Positions 18,606-28,072 of a stretch of DNA of 64,000 nucleotides are shown piece by piece. Both the position numbers and the translations under genes were made by a program. A model generated the notes under the pieces. That model was not told the DNA's origin, did not search any database, and was given only the letters and a program-made list of their open reading frames with translations. Origin of the DNA: an uncultured Bacteroidota bacterium (GTDB taxonomy: Bacteria; Bacteroidota; Bacteroidia; Chitinophagales; Chitinophagaceae); the NCBI GenBank assembly GCA_903882805.1, contig CAIRYK010000003.1, forward strand, positions 1-64,000, given 5' to 3'. The stretch's first letter is position 1; the number at the start of each line of letters is the position of its first letter.

Positions 18606-20120
18606 TTATTTGATGAATTTGCCAATAAACGGCATGCCTTTAAGTTCTTTACGTTCGGCAGTTTTTACCAGGCTCATAAACAGATACATGAAAAAGGATG
18701 CCGTAACCAAACGAATGGCTAAGTAGTCGGTAAAGTGCATAACCGCCTTTTGGGCAAAGAATAGGGCGAACATTACAGTAAGGTAGGCAATGAGCTTTTT
18801 TGTGGGGTAGGGCACCGGAAAGTACTTTTGCCCAACCAGGTAAGAGATAACCATCATGCTGGCGTAGGCGGCAAGCGTGGCCCAGGCGCACGCGTACATG
18901 CCGTAAGCGGGTATAAAAGCAAAGTTGAGCGTAAGCGTTATCGCAGCCCCAATGAGGGTTATTATCATACCCCAATACATACGGTCGGTAATTTTATACC
19001 ATACAGAGAGGTTGTAGTAAATACCCAGCGCTACATTTGCCGCCAGCAGTATGGGCACCACCCCCAAACCGCCGTTTTGCCGATAGGCTTCTGGTATATA
19101 GTATTTCCATATATCAAGATACAGTGCAGTGAACAGAAACGCAAAACAGAGAATGATAATGAACCATTTCATTACGCGTGCGTAGGTTTTAGGTGCGTTT
19201 TTTTCTGTGGTCTGGCTAAAGAAAAAAGGCTCTGCCGACATACGAAATGCAGTAATGAACAGCGTAATGAATATGGCAATCTTATAGTTGGCAGCATAGA
19301 TAGCTACAGCTATTTTTTTTGCTTCTTCGGTGCCAGGCATTATTTTGGGCAGCATGAGGCGGTCCATGGTTTCGTTTACCATACCTCCCAGCCCAACGAT
19401 TATCATAGGCGCGCTATAAGCAATAACTTTTTTCCAAAGCGCCTTGTCGAACCGGAATCGGAAGCCTATCCATTCTTTATAAAGAAGCAAAAAAGTAACT
19501 GTCGATGCGGCAAGATTGGCCAGTAACAGAAAGCCCACATTGGTATTATGGGTGTACCACTTGGCAAAAGCTGTGTTGGGGTTGGCGATAATGTGCGTAG
19601 GGCAGTAGGCTATAAAGTATACAGTAACAATTATGTTTACTATAATGCCCGCCACTCTTGTAAAAGCATATTTGCGCGGTCGTTCTTCTTGTCTGAGTCT
19701 GGCGAAGGGTATAGCTGCAAGTGTATCTACAGCTATGATAAACACGCACCAGGTAATGTACTCCGGATGATTGCTGATGCCAATAAATTCGCTTATCGGA
19801 CCATTGAAGTAGATGAGTATGGCGCTAAGAAATATTGTAGAAACCAGCAATGAAGAGAACAGCGTTTGGAATAATTTTTTTTGATCTGTGCCTGTAGCTG
19901 AAAACCGGAAGTAGGCTGTCTCCATGCCATAGGTATATAAAATGTTGGCAACAGATATACCGGCAAACAGCATATTGAAGTTGCCATAGTCTATCATGCC
20001 GGCAGGCTTATTGAGTATATAAGTAATAAGCGGAGTGAGTAGCTGATTGAGCAGCTTGGCGGCTATATTGCTTAGCCCATACCAAAGGGTTTGTCCGGCA
20101 AGTTTTTTTAGCGACGCCAA
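18606..20120 (-). CDS. Polysaccharide flippase (Wzx/MOP family)
   Basis: An integral membrane protein of the oligosaccharide flippase (MOP) superfamily, expected to move lipid-linked glycans across the inner membrane. It has about 14 hydrophobic segments. The reading frame extends to an ATG at 20186 (526 residues). However, a -7 promoter octamer (20152-20159) lies inside that extension, and the family-typical start ASLKKLAGQTLWYGLSN begins at an in-frame TTG at 20120, giving 504 residues. I choose the TTG. The substrate cannot be deduced, and no glycosyltransferases are adjacent. Between its stop and the ftsZ terminator nothing convincing is encoded. Confidence 0.88.
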   Translation of the reverse strand: MASLKKLAGQTLWYGLSNIAAKLLNQLLTPLITYILNKPAGMIDYGNFNMLFAGISVANILYTYGMETAYFRFSATGTDQKKLFQTLFSSLLVSTIFLSAILIYFNGPISEFIGISNHPEYITWCVFIIAVDTLAAIPFARLRQEERPRKYAFTRVAGIIVNIIVTVYFIAYCPTHIIANPNTAFAKWYTHNTNVGFLLLANLAASTVTFLLLYKEWIGFRFRFDKALWKKVIAYSAPMIIVGLGGMVNETMDRLMLPKIMPGTEEAKKIAVAIYAANYKIAIFITLFITAFRMSAEPFFFSQTTEKNAPKTYARVMKWFIIILCFAFLFTALYLDIWKYYIPEAYRQNGGLGVVPILLAANVALGIYYNLSVWYKITDRMYWGMIITLIGAAITLTLNFAFIPAYGMYACAWATLAAYASMMVISYLVGQKYFPVPYPTKKLIAYLTVMFALFFAQKAVMHFTDYLAIRLVTASFFMYLFMSLVKTAERKELKGMPFIGKFIK

Positions 20121-20151
20121 TTCAGTTTGTAGATTATTTGCAGTTGAACTC

Positions 20152-20159
20152 CAAAAGTA
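20152..20159 (-). promoter_or_regulatory. -7 element TACTTTTG for the flippase gene
   Basis: On the minus strand the octamer TACTTTTG fits TAnnTTTG. Transcription would start near 20146, about 25 bases before the TTG at 20120 and downstream of the alternative ATG at 20186. It therefore helps to decide the start. Confidence 0.45.
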
Positions 20160-20304
20160 GCTAACTAATGGTAAAAAGGAATTCAATAATTGAGTTAAAA
20201 ATGGAAATTGGTAACGAAACGCCCATTAATGTGGATGAAACGCAGTTTTTCTAAAAATTTTAAAATAATGATTATATTTAACCATTAAAATCACATGGAC
20301 AGAT

Positions 20305-20763
20305 ATGAAACCAATCATTACACTTGCTTTTGGGCTATTGATATTTGGGTCGGCAAATGGTCAGACGATTAGCGCTGAGCAAAAAGCCGCCGCGGCTGCG
20401 AAGAAAGCCGCCGCTATGCGTCCCGGCGTAACCGGCATAATAACAAATATGTACAAGGAGCCGATTAAGGGCATCAAGGCGTTTTTGTATGGCGCCGATT
20501 CTACCATTATAGGTTCGGGCTATACAGATGCTACCGGGCATTACGAAACAAACAGTGTGCCGGCGGGCGTGTATATGATGAAGCTGGAATATCCGTCTGC
20601 AAAACATGCACTTATTACGGGTATAGCGTTAAAGAAAGTGCAGCTGACGATGAATCTTAAAATGGATTCACCACCTGAAGACACCCTTATTCATTATTCA
20701 GAAATTGCGCCCAAGCCGGTAGAGGTTAAGAAGCCTGCTGCTGCAGTAAAGAGGAAAGCTTAG
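20305..20763 (+). CDS. Secreted carboxypeptidase-regulatory-like protein
   Basis: A 152-residue exported protein. A signal peptide (residues 1-19, ending SANGQ) is followed by an Ala/Lys-rich segment (about 23-38). Then comes a single carboxypeptidase-regulatory-like beta-sandwich (about 41-118, GVTGIITNMYKEPIKGIKAFLY, GYTDATGHYETNSVPAGVYMMKLEY). The C-terminal tail is rich in Pro, Lys and Val. Such domains are usually fused to TonB-dependent receptors or larger secreted proteins; here it stands alone. Function unknown. A strong terminator follows it. Confidence 0.8.
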   Translation: MKPIITLAFGLLIFGSANGQTISAEQKAAAAAKKAAAMRPGVTGIITNMYKEPIKGIKAFLYGADSTIIGSGYTDATGHYETNSVPAGVYMMKLEYPSAKHALITGIALKKVQLTMNLKMDSPPEDTLIHYSEIAPKPVEVKKPAAAVKRKA

Positions 20764-20794
20764 CAACACTATTGGTTATCTGTATTAATATTTT

Positions 20795-20831
20795 CCCTGA
20801 GCGTTATGTGCATAGCGTTCAGGGGTTTTTT
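20795..20831 (+). terminator. Terminator after the secreted protein gene
   Basis: The arms CCCTGAGCG (20795-20803) and CGTTCAGGG (20816-20824) pair, with TATG/CATA extending the stem inward. The hairpin is followed by a T run to 20831. It lies between convergent genes. Confidence 0.85.
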
Positions 20832-20854
20832 ATGCCATTATCAAAACAGGGATG

Positions 20855-22099
20855 TTACAGTTTCTCTTTATGAAGTCTGCGTTTTACCAGCTTATCAACT
20901 ACATACACCACATAGATACCCAGCACAGATATACCCACAATAATATACCCCAGCGTATTGTAATGCTGTATCGGGCTAAGTTTATCTTTTTGTACTACTA
21001 TTAATCCGGCAAATGCGGCTGCTATGCCGCCTGATATTTGCTGCAGGGAAGTGTTGATGCTCATAAATGCCCCGCGGTCTTGCGGAGAGGGCATGGCGCT
21101 GGTGAGCGCTACCGATGGTATCATACGGCTCATAACGCCTGCCATCATGAGTATGTTATACACAACTACCAGCCACAATGGGGTTGGTCCAAGGTTGGTG
21201 TAGATCACTACCATTATCATCATCCAACCCGAGGCGATAGCAAATAGTTTGAATTTGTCTATTTTATCGCTGTACTTGCCCACCAGCGGCATTATAACCA
21301 GCGAACTCAGGCCCGAAAGCATGAAAAGCATAGATAGGTCTTTGTTGGCCAGGTGAAGGTTGTTTACGGCAAAAGCGCTGCCAAAGGGCATCATCATAAA
21401 GCCGCCCAGCGATAGCAGCGCAGTACTCAAAAAGCCAATACGGTATTCGCGGTTGGCAAGTGTGTGCCACAGATGGGCAATCGGGTCGCGGTCGCTTTTT
21501 TCGGCAAGGTGTTTATTTACCGGTTGTAGCTTCACGAAAATAAGGCCGGTAGTTACGGTAGCCATCAAGGCAATGAGGATGAAGGGCGCCTGCCATCCAA
21601 AAAGGTAGGCTACATAGATGCTGATAGGAACGCCCAATACCTGACTGGCGCCAAAACCCATCTGCACAAACCCCATTACACGACCTCGGTGCTGGATATC
21701 GAAAATGTCGGCAATTATGGCCATAGATATGGAGCCTATTACCCCGCCAAACAAACCTGTAATAATACGCGCAGCAATAAGCAGCGGATAGGTATTGGCA
21801 AGGCCGCAAAATAACGTGCCCAACACAAAACCAGAATAGAAAAAGAGGAGTAGTTTTTTTCGATCGTATTTGTCGGCAAAGCCTGCAGTGAGCAAACCGG
21901 ATGCGCCCGCGCTAAGGGCGTAAGCAGAAACGGCTATTCCAAACTGCGAGGTGGTAAGGTTGAGCGATTTCATAATCATATCGCCGATGGGCGACATAAT
22001 CATAAAGTCGAGAATGACAGAAAATTGGGTAATTGCAAGGAGGAAAATGGCAAATTTCTGGTAGGGAGTGAAGGGTATTTTGGCGGTTTCAGGCTTCAT
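20855..22099 (-). CDS. MFS transporter
   Basis: A 414-residue major facilitator superfamily protein with about 12 transmembrane helices. The cytoplasmic loop 2-3 motif is visible as GFADKYDRKKLLLFF, and helix 4 contains AARIITGLFGGVIGS. The overall pattern resembles drug:H+ antiporter or arabinose-efflux-type permeases of Bacteroidota. The substrate cannot be read from sequence and no regulator or pathway gene is adjacent. It is convergent with the upstream gene and has its own promoter. Confidence 0.92.
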   Translation of the reverse strand: MKPETAKIPFTPYQKFAIFLLAITQFSVILDFMIMSPIGDMIMKSLNLTTSQFGIAVSAYALSAGASGLLTAGFADKYDRKKLLLFFYSGFVLGTLFCGLANTYPLLIAARIITGLFGGVIGSISMAIIADIFDIQHRGRVMGFVQMGFGASQVLGVPISIYVAYLFGWQAPFILIALMATVTTGLIFVKLQPVNKHLAEKSDRDPIAHLWHTLANREYRIGFLSTALLSLGGFMMMPFGSAFAVNNLHLANKDLSMLFMLSGLSSLVIMPLVGKYSDKIDKFKLFAIASGWMMIMVVIYTNLGPTPLWLVVVYNILMMAGVMSRMIPSVALTSAMPSPQDRGAFMSINTSLQQISGGIAAAFAGLIVVQKDKLSPIQHYNTLGYIIVGISVLGIYVVYVVDKLVKRRLHKEKL

Positions 22100-22457
22100 G
22101 ATAGGGTTTTAATTCGTCTTATGTTGTTTTTTTGAACGGGCAAAAGTAACAGTTTTGTAGTAAGTGATACTATCTTATTTGTTTATTTTCCGTTAACAAG
22201 AAATGTGTATTTTGTTGCTTGAATTATGTTTTTGCGGTTTTTAGTCTATTTGTTGCGGCTTTTTATTGTCGGCGTTACAGTTCAATTTTGATTGATATTA
22301 ACAAACAGATAAGTAATTGATTCGAAAATTATGGAAACATTAATTAATCCAACATGGTGCATATTTTTGAAACTATGTGTAACTTTGTATGCGTCAGTTT
22401 GATGTGTTGAAAATTTCGGCTGATAACGGACTAGTTATCTAATAAGAGGTTATCTTT
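22100..22457. other. Divergent intergenic region, 358 bases
   Basis: AT-rich sequence between the MFS gene and a small orphan gene. It holds the -7 element for the MFS gene at 22141-22148. On the plus strand TAACTTTG at 22380-22387 fits TAnnTTTG, without a -33 at the usual distance. Nothing else was recognised. Confidence 0.5.
22141..22148 (-). promoter_or_regulatory. -7 element TACTTTTG for the MFS gene
   Basis: A minus-strand TACTTTTG lies 42 bases before the MFS start codon, predicting a transcript start near 22135 and a leader of about 35 bases. It is the same octamer as before mraZ, the flippase and the metallo-hydrolase. Confidence 0.45.
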
Positions 22458-22736
22458 ATGTTAATGAACAGTTATTTACAGGTGAAACAAGTATCGAAAA
22501 CGCAACAAGTCATAGACAAGTTGCTTGCGGGAAAAAGGTTTGGGTTATTTGGCGCTTCTATTGATTGTTATTTTGAGGATGGTACCAGAGTGAGCTACAA
22601 TGATTTGTGGAAAGCCTTAAAAAAAATACATAATCTGGAGCCAGGGCATCAGCAGAAGTTGCAGGACTTGTGTCCGGATACTTATGCTGGTACGTATAGT
22701 TACAATTATTTCTGGCATCGCTGGAAGCGCAAGTAG
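22458..22736 (+). CDS. Small hypothetical protein, 92 residues
   Basis: A small protein that I do not recognise. It is basic, lacks a signal peptide and is predicted soluble. Residues 26-60 (GKRFGLFGASIDCYFEDGTRVSYNDLWKALKKIHNL) could form a compact fold, and the C-terminus is rich in Tyr, Trp and Lys. The composition is unlike random translation of AT-rich DNA, which argues for a real gene. A weak -7 match is upstream. The 263 bases after it, to the next gene, hold nothing recognisable. Confidence 0.55.
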   Translation: MLMNSYLQVKQVSKTQQVIDKLLAGKRFGLFGASIDCYFEDGTRVSYNDLWKALKKIHNLEPGHQQKLQDLCPDTYAGTYSYNYFWHRWKRK

Positions 22737-22999
22737 CTGCAGGCTGCATGGTTTCTTTTAGCGTTGCCGCAGGTTGGTAGGTGTTGTTATTGATTTGTCG
22801 TTTCAAGCGTTTGGTCCCCTATGCGATGGTGCAAGTTGTTCGATTTTTGCAGCTAAGAAATAGTTGCAAATAGGGCATAATATTGGCAGCAAGAATCGCA
22901 TAGCCGTAATACGAAACAAAATATTTTTACAGCTTTAAGTAACAAATCAGCAGAATTGAATATTTTGCAGGATATTGTTTTACTATATCAACTCAGGGC

Positions 23000-24970
23000 A
23001 TGACAAAACCAAATACAATGCTTAAAAAATCCGTATGTCTTTTTGCCGCATTTTTGCTGCACGGGGGCATTGTGCATAGCCAGAACAGAGATAAATATGA
23101 TAGCATCGCCGCCAGATATAAAGACTATGATGCAGTGTATACCAACATGACGGAGCAGCTGGAGATAAGTGAAGAAGACGGGGAATTGAAGGCAGAAAGC
23201 CATGTGGTACTAGAAAAACTACTCTTATCAGACCGTTCTTTAAATACCTGCAATTCAGACTATTTCTCTTACAGCGATTTTCAGCGGCTTACCGACTACA
23301 ACGGCGTTGCATATGTGCCTGAGAATGGCAAAACCTACAAGAAAACTACCTATGTAAGTTATGGCGAGGGTGTGCCTAGGAGTTTTGTATTCTATGCCGA
23401 CAACAGGGTTGCAGTTGCCTACTACTCCAGTTTGCGCAAAAACTCAATTACAGAAACAAAATACTCTATATGGCATAGGGATTTGCATATGTTGTCGGCG
23501 TTCGATTTTTACGATTACAACCATAACCTACCTATAGATAAAGCCACCTTCGAAATAACAGCGCCCAACTACGTAAACCTCAATTTTATATTGAAGGGAG
23601 AGAATACCGGGATTATACAGCAAACCAAGGAGGAGAAAAATGGTAAGATGATATACCGCTTTACTGCTACCAATATTTTGCCGTCAAAGAGCATTGGTAA
23701 TGTGCCTTCATTGCTTTACGCAATACCGCATGTAATACCCTATATAAAATCTTACAGACTCGTAGGGGCGAAAAAGGACAGTAACTGGCTGCGTAATACA
23801 GATGATTTGTACAAATACCTGTATGGCTATGTGCGAAACATGAATATGAAGGAGGACAGCCTGATAACAAAAACAGTAAAAGAAATAACCAAGAACGATG
23901 CGACTGCACGCGACAAAGCGGCGCATATATACAAATGGGTGCAAGACAATTTACATTACATAGCTTTCGAGAAAGGACTGGAAGGATGGAAGCCGCGCGA
24001 AGCAAGCCTGGTATACAAACGTAAATATGGCGATTGTAAAGACATGACCAGTATACTGGTTGCCATGTATCGCAAAGCAGGTCTCGACGCTTACTTTACC
24101 TGGATAGGAACTGATATCTTGCCTTATACAAATGAAGAAACACCTATACCTTTTGTAAACAACCACATGATATGCGCGCTGAAGCTGGGTAACGAATGGG
24201 TGTTCCCCGATGCTACAAGCTCAATTAATCCCTTTGGCGTAAACAGAGAGGATATTCAGGGCAAAGAAGCAATGATAGCAATTGATGAAAATACTTATAA
24301 AATAGTAACTATACCTGTAGTAGCCGCAGATAAGAACACCATAACGGATGTAACTACGCTTACTATGAATGAAGGGAAAATTACAGGTTTCACGAAGGTG
24401 AGCTATGCAGGTTATCCGGCATGGGAAATGGCGCAGCTAAACAAATATGTGCGCAAAGACGATGAAAAAGAGAAAGCAATAAAAGCGCGCATAGGCAGAG
24501 GTTCTGCAAAATTTATGCTGGCAAAGTACGATTTAGAAACTCTGGAAACAGGGAATAAAGACGCTACGCTGAAAGCGACATTTGCGGTGGACGATTATGT
24601 GCAGCAGGTAGGTAAAAAGAGCTATGTAAATATGAATGTACTGCACACTATGGAAGATATGTGGATAGATGCAGACAAAAGAAATGTAGCCTATTATACA
24701 GACTACAAACAAAAGAAAAAAGAGGTAGTGGAATTGGAAATACCAAAGGGTTACAAAGTAGCCTACCTGCCGGCAAGCGCCAAAGGGGGTGTAGACGGAT
24801 TGTGGAACTATACAATTACCTACAAAGCCGACGCTAATAAAATAACCCTTACAAAAGTTTACGAATTCAATACGCTGGCTGTAACTCCCGCTCAGTTTGC
24901 CGCCAACAATAAAATGGTGGAGGAACTTAAAAAACAGTACAAAGAATCAGTGGCGCTAACGACCAAATAA
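23000..24970 (+). CDS. DUF3857/transglutaminase-like secreted protein
   Basis: A 656-residue exported protein with signal peptide (residues about 1-28, ending IVHSQ). The N-terminal half matches the DUF3857 beta domain. It is followed by a transglutaminase-like fold with an intact Cys-His-Asp set: Cys346 in KYGDCKDM, His389 in NNHMICAL and Asp404 in FPDATS. A C-terminal beta domain (DUF2569/DUF3858-like) follows. These proteins are widespread in Bacteroidota; the physiological substrate is unknown, and protease or amide-transfer chemistry is possible. It lies 9 bases upstream of a paralogue lacking the catalytic cysteine. The start could also be Met7 (MLKKSVCLFAA). Confidence 0.85.
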   Translation: MTKPNTMLKKSVCLFAAFLLHGGIVHSQNRDKYDSIAARYKDYDAVYTNMTEQLEISEEDGELKAESHVVLEKLLLSDRSLNTCNSDYFSYSDFQRLTDYNGVAYVPENGKTYKKTTYVSYGEGVPRSFVFYADNRVAVAYYSSLRKNSITETKYSIWHRDLHMLSAFDFYDYNHNLPIDKATFEITAPNYVNLNFILKGENTGIIQQTKEEKNGKMIYRFTATNILPSKSIGNVPSLLYAIPHVIPYIKSYRLVGAKKDSNWLRNTDDLYKYLYGYVRNMNMKEDSLITKTVKEITKNDATARDKAAHIYKWVQDNLHYIAFEKGLEGWKPREASLVYKRKYGDCKDMTSILVAMYRKAGLDAYFTWIGTDILPYTNEETPIPFVNNHMICALKLGNEWVFPDATSSINPFGVNREDIQGKEAMIAIDENTYKIVTIPVVAADKNTITDVTTLTMNEGKITGFTKVSYAGYPAWEMAQLNKYVRKDDEKEKAIKARIGRGSAKFMLAKYDLETLETGNKDATLKATFAVDDYVQQVGKKSYVNMNVLHTMEDMWIDADKRNVAYYTDYKQKKKEVVELEIPKGYKVAYLPASAKGGVDGLWNYTITYKADANKITLTKVYEFNTLAVTPAQFAANNKMVEELKKQYKESVALTTK

Positions 24971-24979
24971 TTAAAACAA

Positions 24980-26986
24980 ATGAAAAAACTTTCTGCATAC
25001 CTAATGCTTTTTTTGGCTACGGGATTATCTGTTTCGGCACAAAAAAAGTTATCTCAGAAACCAAATTATGTAGAGTGGGAGGAGAATCCGAAAGTGCATC
25101 CTGTGCCGCCGGAGTATGCCAAAGAACCTGCGATAATGTTGCTGTACGATGTAAGTCTGGATTACAGGTTTGAAGGAAGGCGGACGAATATGTATTATAC
25201 CAAGCACAAATTAGTAAAGGTGCTGGACGACAGGGGTATAGAGGGCAATAACAAAATAAAAATACCAGTGGGCAGGTACACCCGGGTGCCGCTGATAAAA
25301 GCCCGCACCATACTGCCCGATGGTAAAGTAAAAGACATTGCTAAAGACATGATAAAAGTGACCAAGAATGAATACGGTCAGAATACGATTGTGATAGCGA
25401 TGGAAGGGGTAGAGAAAAATGCGGAAATAGAGCTGTTGATAAAGGCGATTAATCCGATGTACTATTTTGGTGCTGAGCAATTTCAGTTTTCTGTACCTAT
25501 TGCAGAGGCCAGGTTCTCTATGTCGTTTCCTAAAGAGTTGGTATTTGAAGAAAAGGGTTACAATGGTTTTCCTACGGTGCGCGATACAATTATTCATAAC
25601 CGGAGAAAAATTAATATTGTTCAAAACGACATTCCTGCTTACGTACCTGAGAAATATAGCTACAACGACCTCTACACCAAAAGGGTGGAGTATAAACTGG
25701 TGAGGTTTGTAGACGAAAACGAAAATGACACAAAACCACTGCAAGGCGCCAACGAAATCGCATCAGGTATTTATAACGACTACATAAAGCTGAATGAGAA
25801 GGAAAAGAAAGCAGTAAATAAATACCTTACCGAGCTGGGCGTAGCTGGTGCAGGTAATGAGTTAGAGAAAATAAAGAAAATAGAGAACGGTATAAAAAAC
25901 AACATAGCGCTGTATGCAGATGTAGAAGGCGACGACAATGCGCTTGATTCGATGATAAATAAGAAATCGGCGACGGCAACAGGGTATATCAGGCTTTTTG
26001 CTGCTTGTTTTGCTCAAGCCGGTGTAGATTTTGAATTGGGTATGGCCGGCGATCGCAGAGAGCGCAAATATGATGCTAAGTTTGAGAACTGGGGCAATAT
26101 GGAAAATCAGGTGTTTTATTTTCCACACCACAAAAAGTTCTTAAGTCCAACAAATCTTTATTGCAGATATCCAATAGTAGATCAGGAAATTTTGACATCT
26201 AAAGGCGTTTTTTGCGCTATAAAGCCGGGTGAAGAGCCCAAAGGCATTACCACATCGGCTATTGCAGATATTATTGCAATAGCGCCCCTGCCGGCAACGG
26301 AGAGTGTAGAAAATCTGGTAGCTAATGTGAGCCTTAACAAAGATATGGAGGCGAGAGTAGACGCTACTTATACCTATAGCGGGTACACTGCCACCGGCCT
26401 GAGGCAAGCAATTGCTACGGCAAGGCCAGAACAGAAAAAGGAACTGATGATGCGCCTTACGCCGCTGGCAGAAAAACCAGACCAGATACTTAAGCATACT
26501 GTTGCCAACGACGGATTTGAAAACTATTACAGCAATAAGCCGCTGGAAGTTTTTACAAGCGTAAATACGCCCGACATGATTACGAAATCGGGAAGCGAAT
26601 ACTTGATGAAGATTGGTTCAGTAATTGGCCATCAAATCTCGTTGTATGGTAAGGAGCCGCGCCGTACGCCCGTCGATTTAGATTATCCGCATATGGTGAA
26701 CCGCATAATAACAGTAGATATACCTAAAGGATATAAAATACTAAATCCGGAGCGGTTAAACATGCACGCAGATTTTGTTGACAAAGATGTAAATCCTGTT
26801 GCAGCGTTTTCGTCATCGTACGGGATTAAGACAGATAAAGTAAATGGTGATAAGCTGGTGGTGTATGTAAAGGAATACTACAAACAGATTCACTACAGCC
26901 TGCTCGAGTTTGAGCATTACCGTAGGGTAGTTAATACTGCGGCCGATTTTAGCGCAGTCACATTGGCTTTGGGTAAAAAGAAATAA
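24980..26986 (+). CDS. DUF3857 paralogue lacking the transglutaminase cysteine
   Basis: A 668-residue exported protein (signal peptide 1-20, LSVSAQ) with the same architecture as its upstream neighbour. The DUF3857-like region covers about residues 40-210 and the transglutaminase-like region about 290-400. At the helix that carries the nucleophile, the neighbour's KYGDCKDM is replaced by a KSATATGY-type sequence, so the catalytic Cys is absent. The helix that follows (IRLFAACFAQAGVDFELGM) still aligns well. It is probably a non-catalytic partner or a binding protein. The pair looks like an operon with the lipoprotein gene downstream. Confidence 0.8.
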   Translation: MKKLSAYLMLFLATGLSVSAQKKLSQKPNYVEWEENPKVHPVPPEYAKEPAIMLLYDVSLDYRFEGRRTNMYYTKHKLVKVLDDRGIEGNNKIKIPVGRYTRVPLIKARTILPDGKVKDIAKDMIKVTKNEYGQNTIVIAMEGVEKNAEIELLIKAINPMYYFGAEQFQFSVPIAEARFSMSFPKELVFEEKGYNGFPTVRDTIIHNRRKINIVQNDIPAYVPEKYSYNDLYTKRVEYKLVRFVDENENDTKPLQGANEIASGIYNDYIKLNEKEKKAVNKYLTELGVAGAGNELEKIKKIENGIKNNIALYADVEGDDNALDSMINKKSATATGYIRLFAACFAQAGVDFELGMAGDRRERKYDAKFENWGNMENQVFYFPHHKKFLSPTNLYCRYPIVDQEILTSKGVFCAIKPGEEPKGITTSAIADIIAIAPLPATESVENLVANVSLNKDMEARVDATYTYSGYTATGLRQAIATARPEQKKELMMRLTPLAEKPDQILKHTVANDGFENYYSNKPLEVFTSVNTPDMITKSGSEYLMKIGSVIGHQISLYGKEPRRTPVDLDYPHMVNRIITVDIPKGYKILNPERLNMHADFVDKDVNPVAAFSSSYGIKTDKVNGDKLVVYVKEYYKQIHYSLLEFEHYRRVVNTAADFSAVTLALGKKK

Positions 26987-27024
26987 ATGAGCGAGCAACG
27001 ACTGTAAAACAATAAGTATACACA

Positions 27025-27495
27025 ATGCGATTCCATCAGTCATTAAGATCAGGGACAAGCGCTATCCATAAGTGGGTAGTTTGCTTGTCCCTCATTTTTG
27101 TCATAGGTTCCTGCACATCGGTCAATCCTGAAATGGAAATGGCCAAAAAACAATGCGATAAATACTACAGATTCCTTAGGGAGCGGGAAGTAGATTCAAC
27201 ATTACAATTGTTTGGAGTACAGGCCGACATAAAGACCCGCAACCAATTGATAGCCGATCTGGATGCTAACCGGAAGGCGCTGGGCAATATAGTGAGCGCA
27301 GAAAGGTATACTACAAAGGTGACCGTAACCACTAAAGATGGTAAACAAGATGAGCAAGTGGCAATAGTGTATAAAGTACAGTACGACTCAAGTTATTTAT
27401 CGAAAGAGGTGTTTTACTTTCATACCGCTGGGGGCTTTGCCGGAAGAATAGATAGTATATCGTGCGAAGGCTGGGAAGAAGGTGAAAAAAAATAG
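27025..27495 (+). CDS. Small lipoprotein of unknown function
   Basis: A 156-residue protein with a basic N-terminus, one hydrophobic stretch (WVVCLSLIFVI, about 17-27) and a lipobox-like IGSC, suggesting lipidation at Cys30. The mature part has an alpha-helical start and beta strands (SAERYTTKVTVTTKDGKQDEQVAIVYKVQY) that look like a cystatin- or DUF3887-type fold; this is only a guess. It lies 38 bases after the DUF3857 pair and is probably co-transcribed. No terminator is visible. Confidence 0.65.
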   Translation: MRFHQSLRSGTSAIHKWVVCLSLIFVIGSCTSVNPEMEMAKKQCDKYYRFLREREVDSTLQLFGVQADIKTRNQLIADLDANRKALGNIVSAERYTTKVTVTTKDGKQDEQVAIVYKVQYDSSYLSKEVFYFHTAGGFAGRIDSISCEGWEEGEKK

Positions 27496-28072
27496 TTAAC
27501 TAATTGGGTATATTTTCGGCAGTGTATATTATTTTATTGGTGAGCAATAGTAATAACGCTTGATTTTCATAGCAAAACAAAGCATAATAAAGCGCCATTG
27601 ATACCCAACCATTACCATTATTTGAGTAGTCAATTATTATAACTGCATCAGGCAAGATGATTGATCTGCTATCTAATAGTAACTTTCAATAAAGCGTGAC
27701 GAATAGAAGAAAAGTATAGAGGCTTTGCTGCAGGCAGTAGGTAAGAAAGATAGATTTGTAGAATTATATTTTGTGTGTTTATAGTTGTAAAAGCAAAGGC
27801 ATGAACGAAAAAAAACCGGAAATTATCTTAACTTTAGATTACTTTCGATGCCCGATTTAGTTTGTTTTTCAGGGTCGAGTTTGTTTTGCATGTGTATTAT
27901 GCAGTAGTTCAAATAGCGTATGTTAGTTGACTATTGCGTGTTACGTGGTATTAGTTATTGCAAAACTTGCTTTTCTTGAAAAAATTAACGTATTTTTCGG
28001 TCGGTAATGCTTTTTTTAGTATGTTTACCATCCATTTTGAGTGAAATTGATTATTAAATTAAGGCTTGGCTT
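27496..28072. other. Intergenic region before the first giant repeat protein
   Basis: 577 AT-rich bases with no accepted gene. It contains a promoter-like pair: TTTG at 27724-27727 and TAGATTTG at 27751-27758, separated by 23 bases. This fits the Bacteroidota arrangement and implies a long leader of about 300 bases for the downstream gene. Nothing structured enough to call a riboswitch was seen. Confidence 0.45.
27724..27758 (+). promoter_or_regulatory. Candidate promoter TTTG-N23-TAGATTTG
   Basis: Both the -33 (TTTG) and the -7 (TAnnTTTG) elements are present at the upper limit of normal spacing. Initiation is expected near 27765. The distance to the coding start is long, so a closer promoter is possible. 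Confidence 0.35.
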
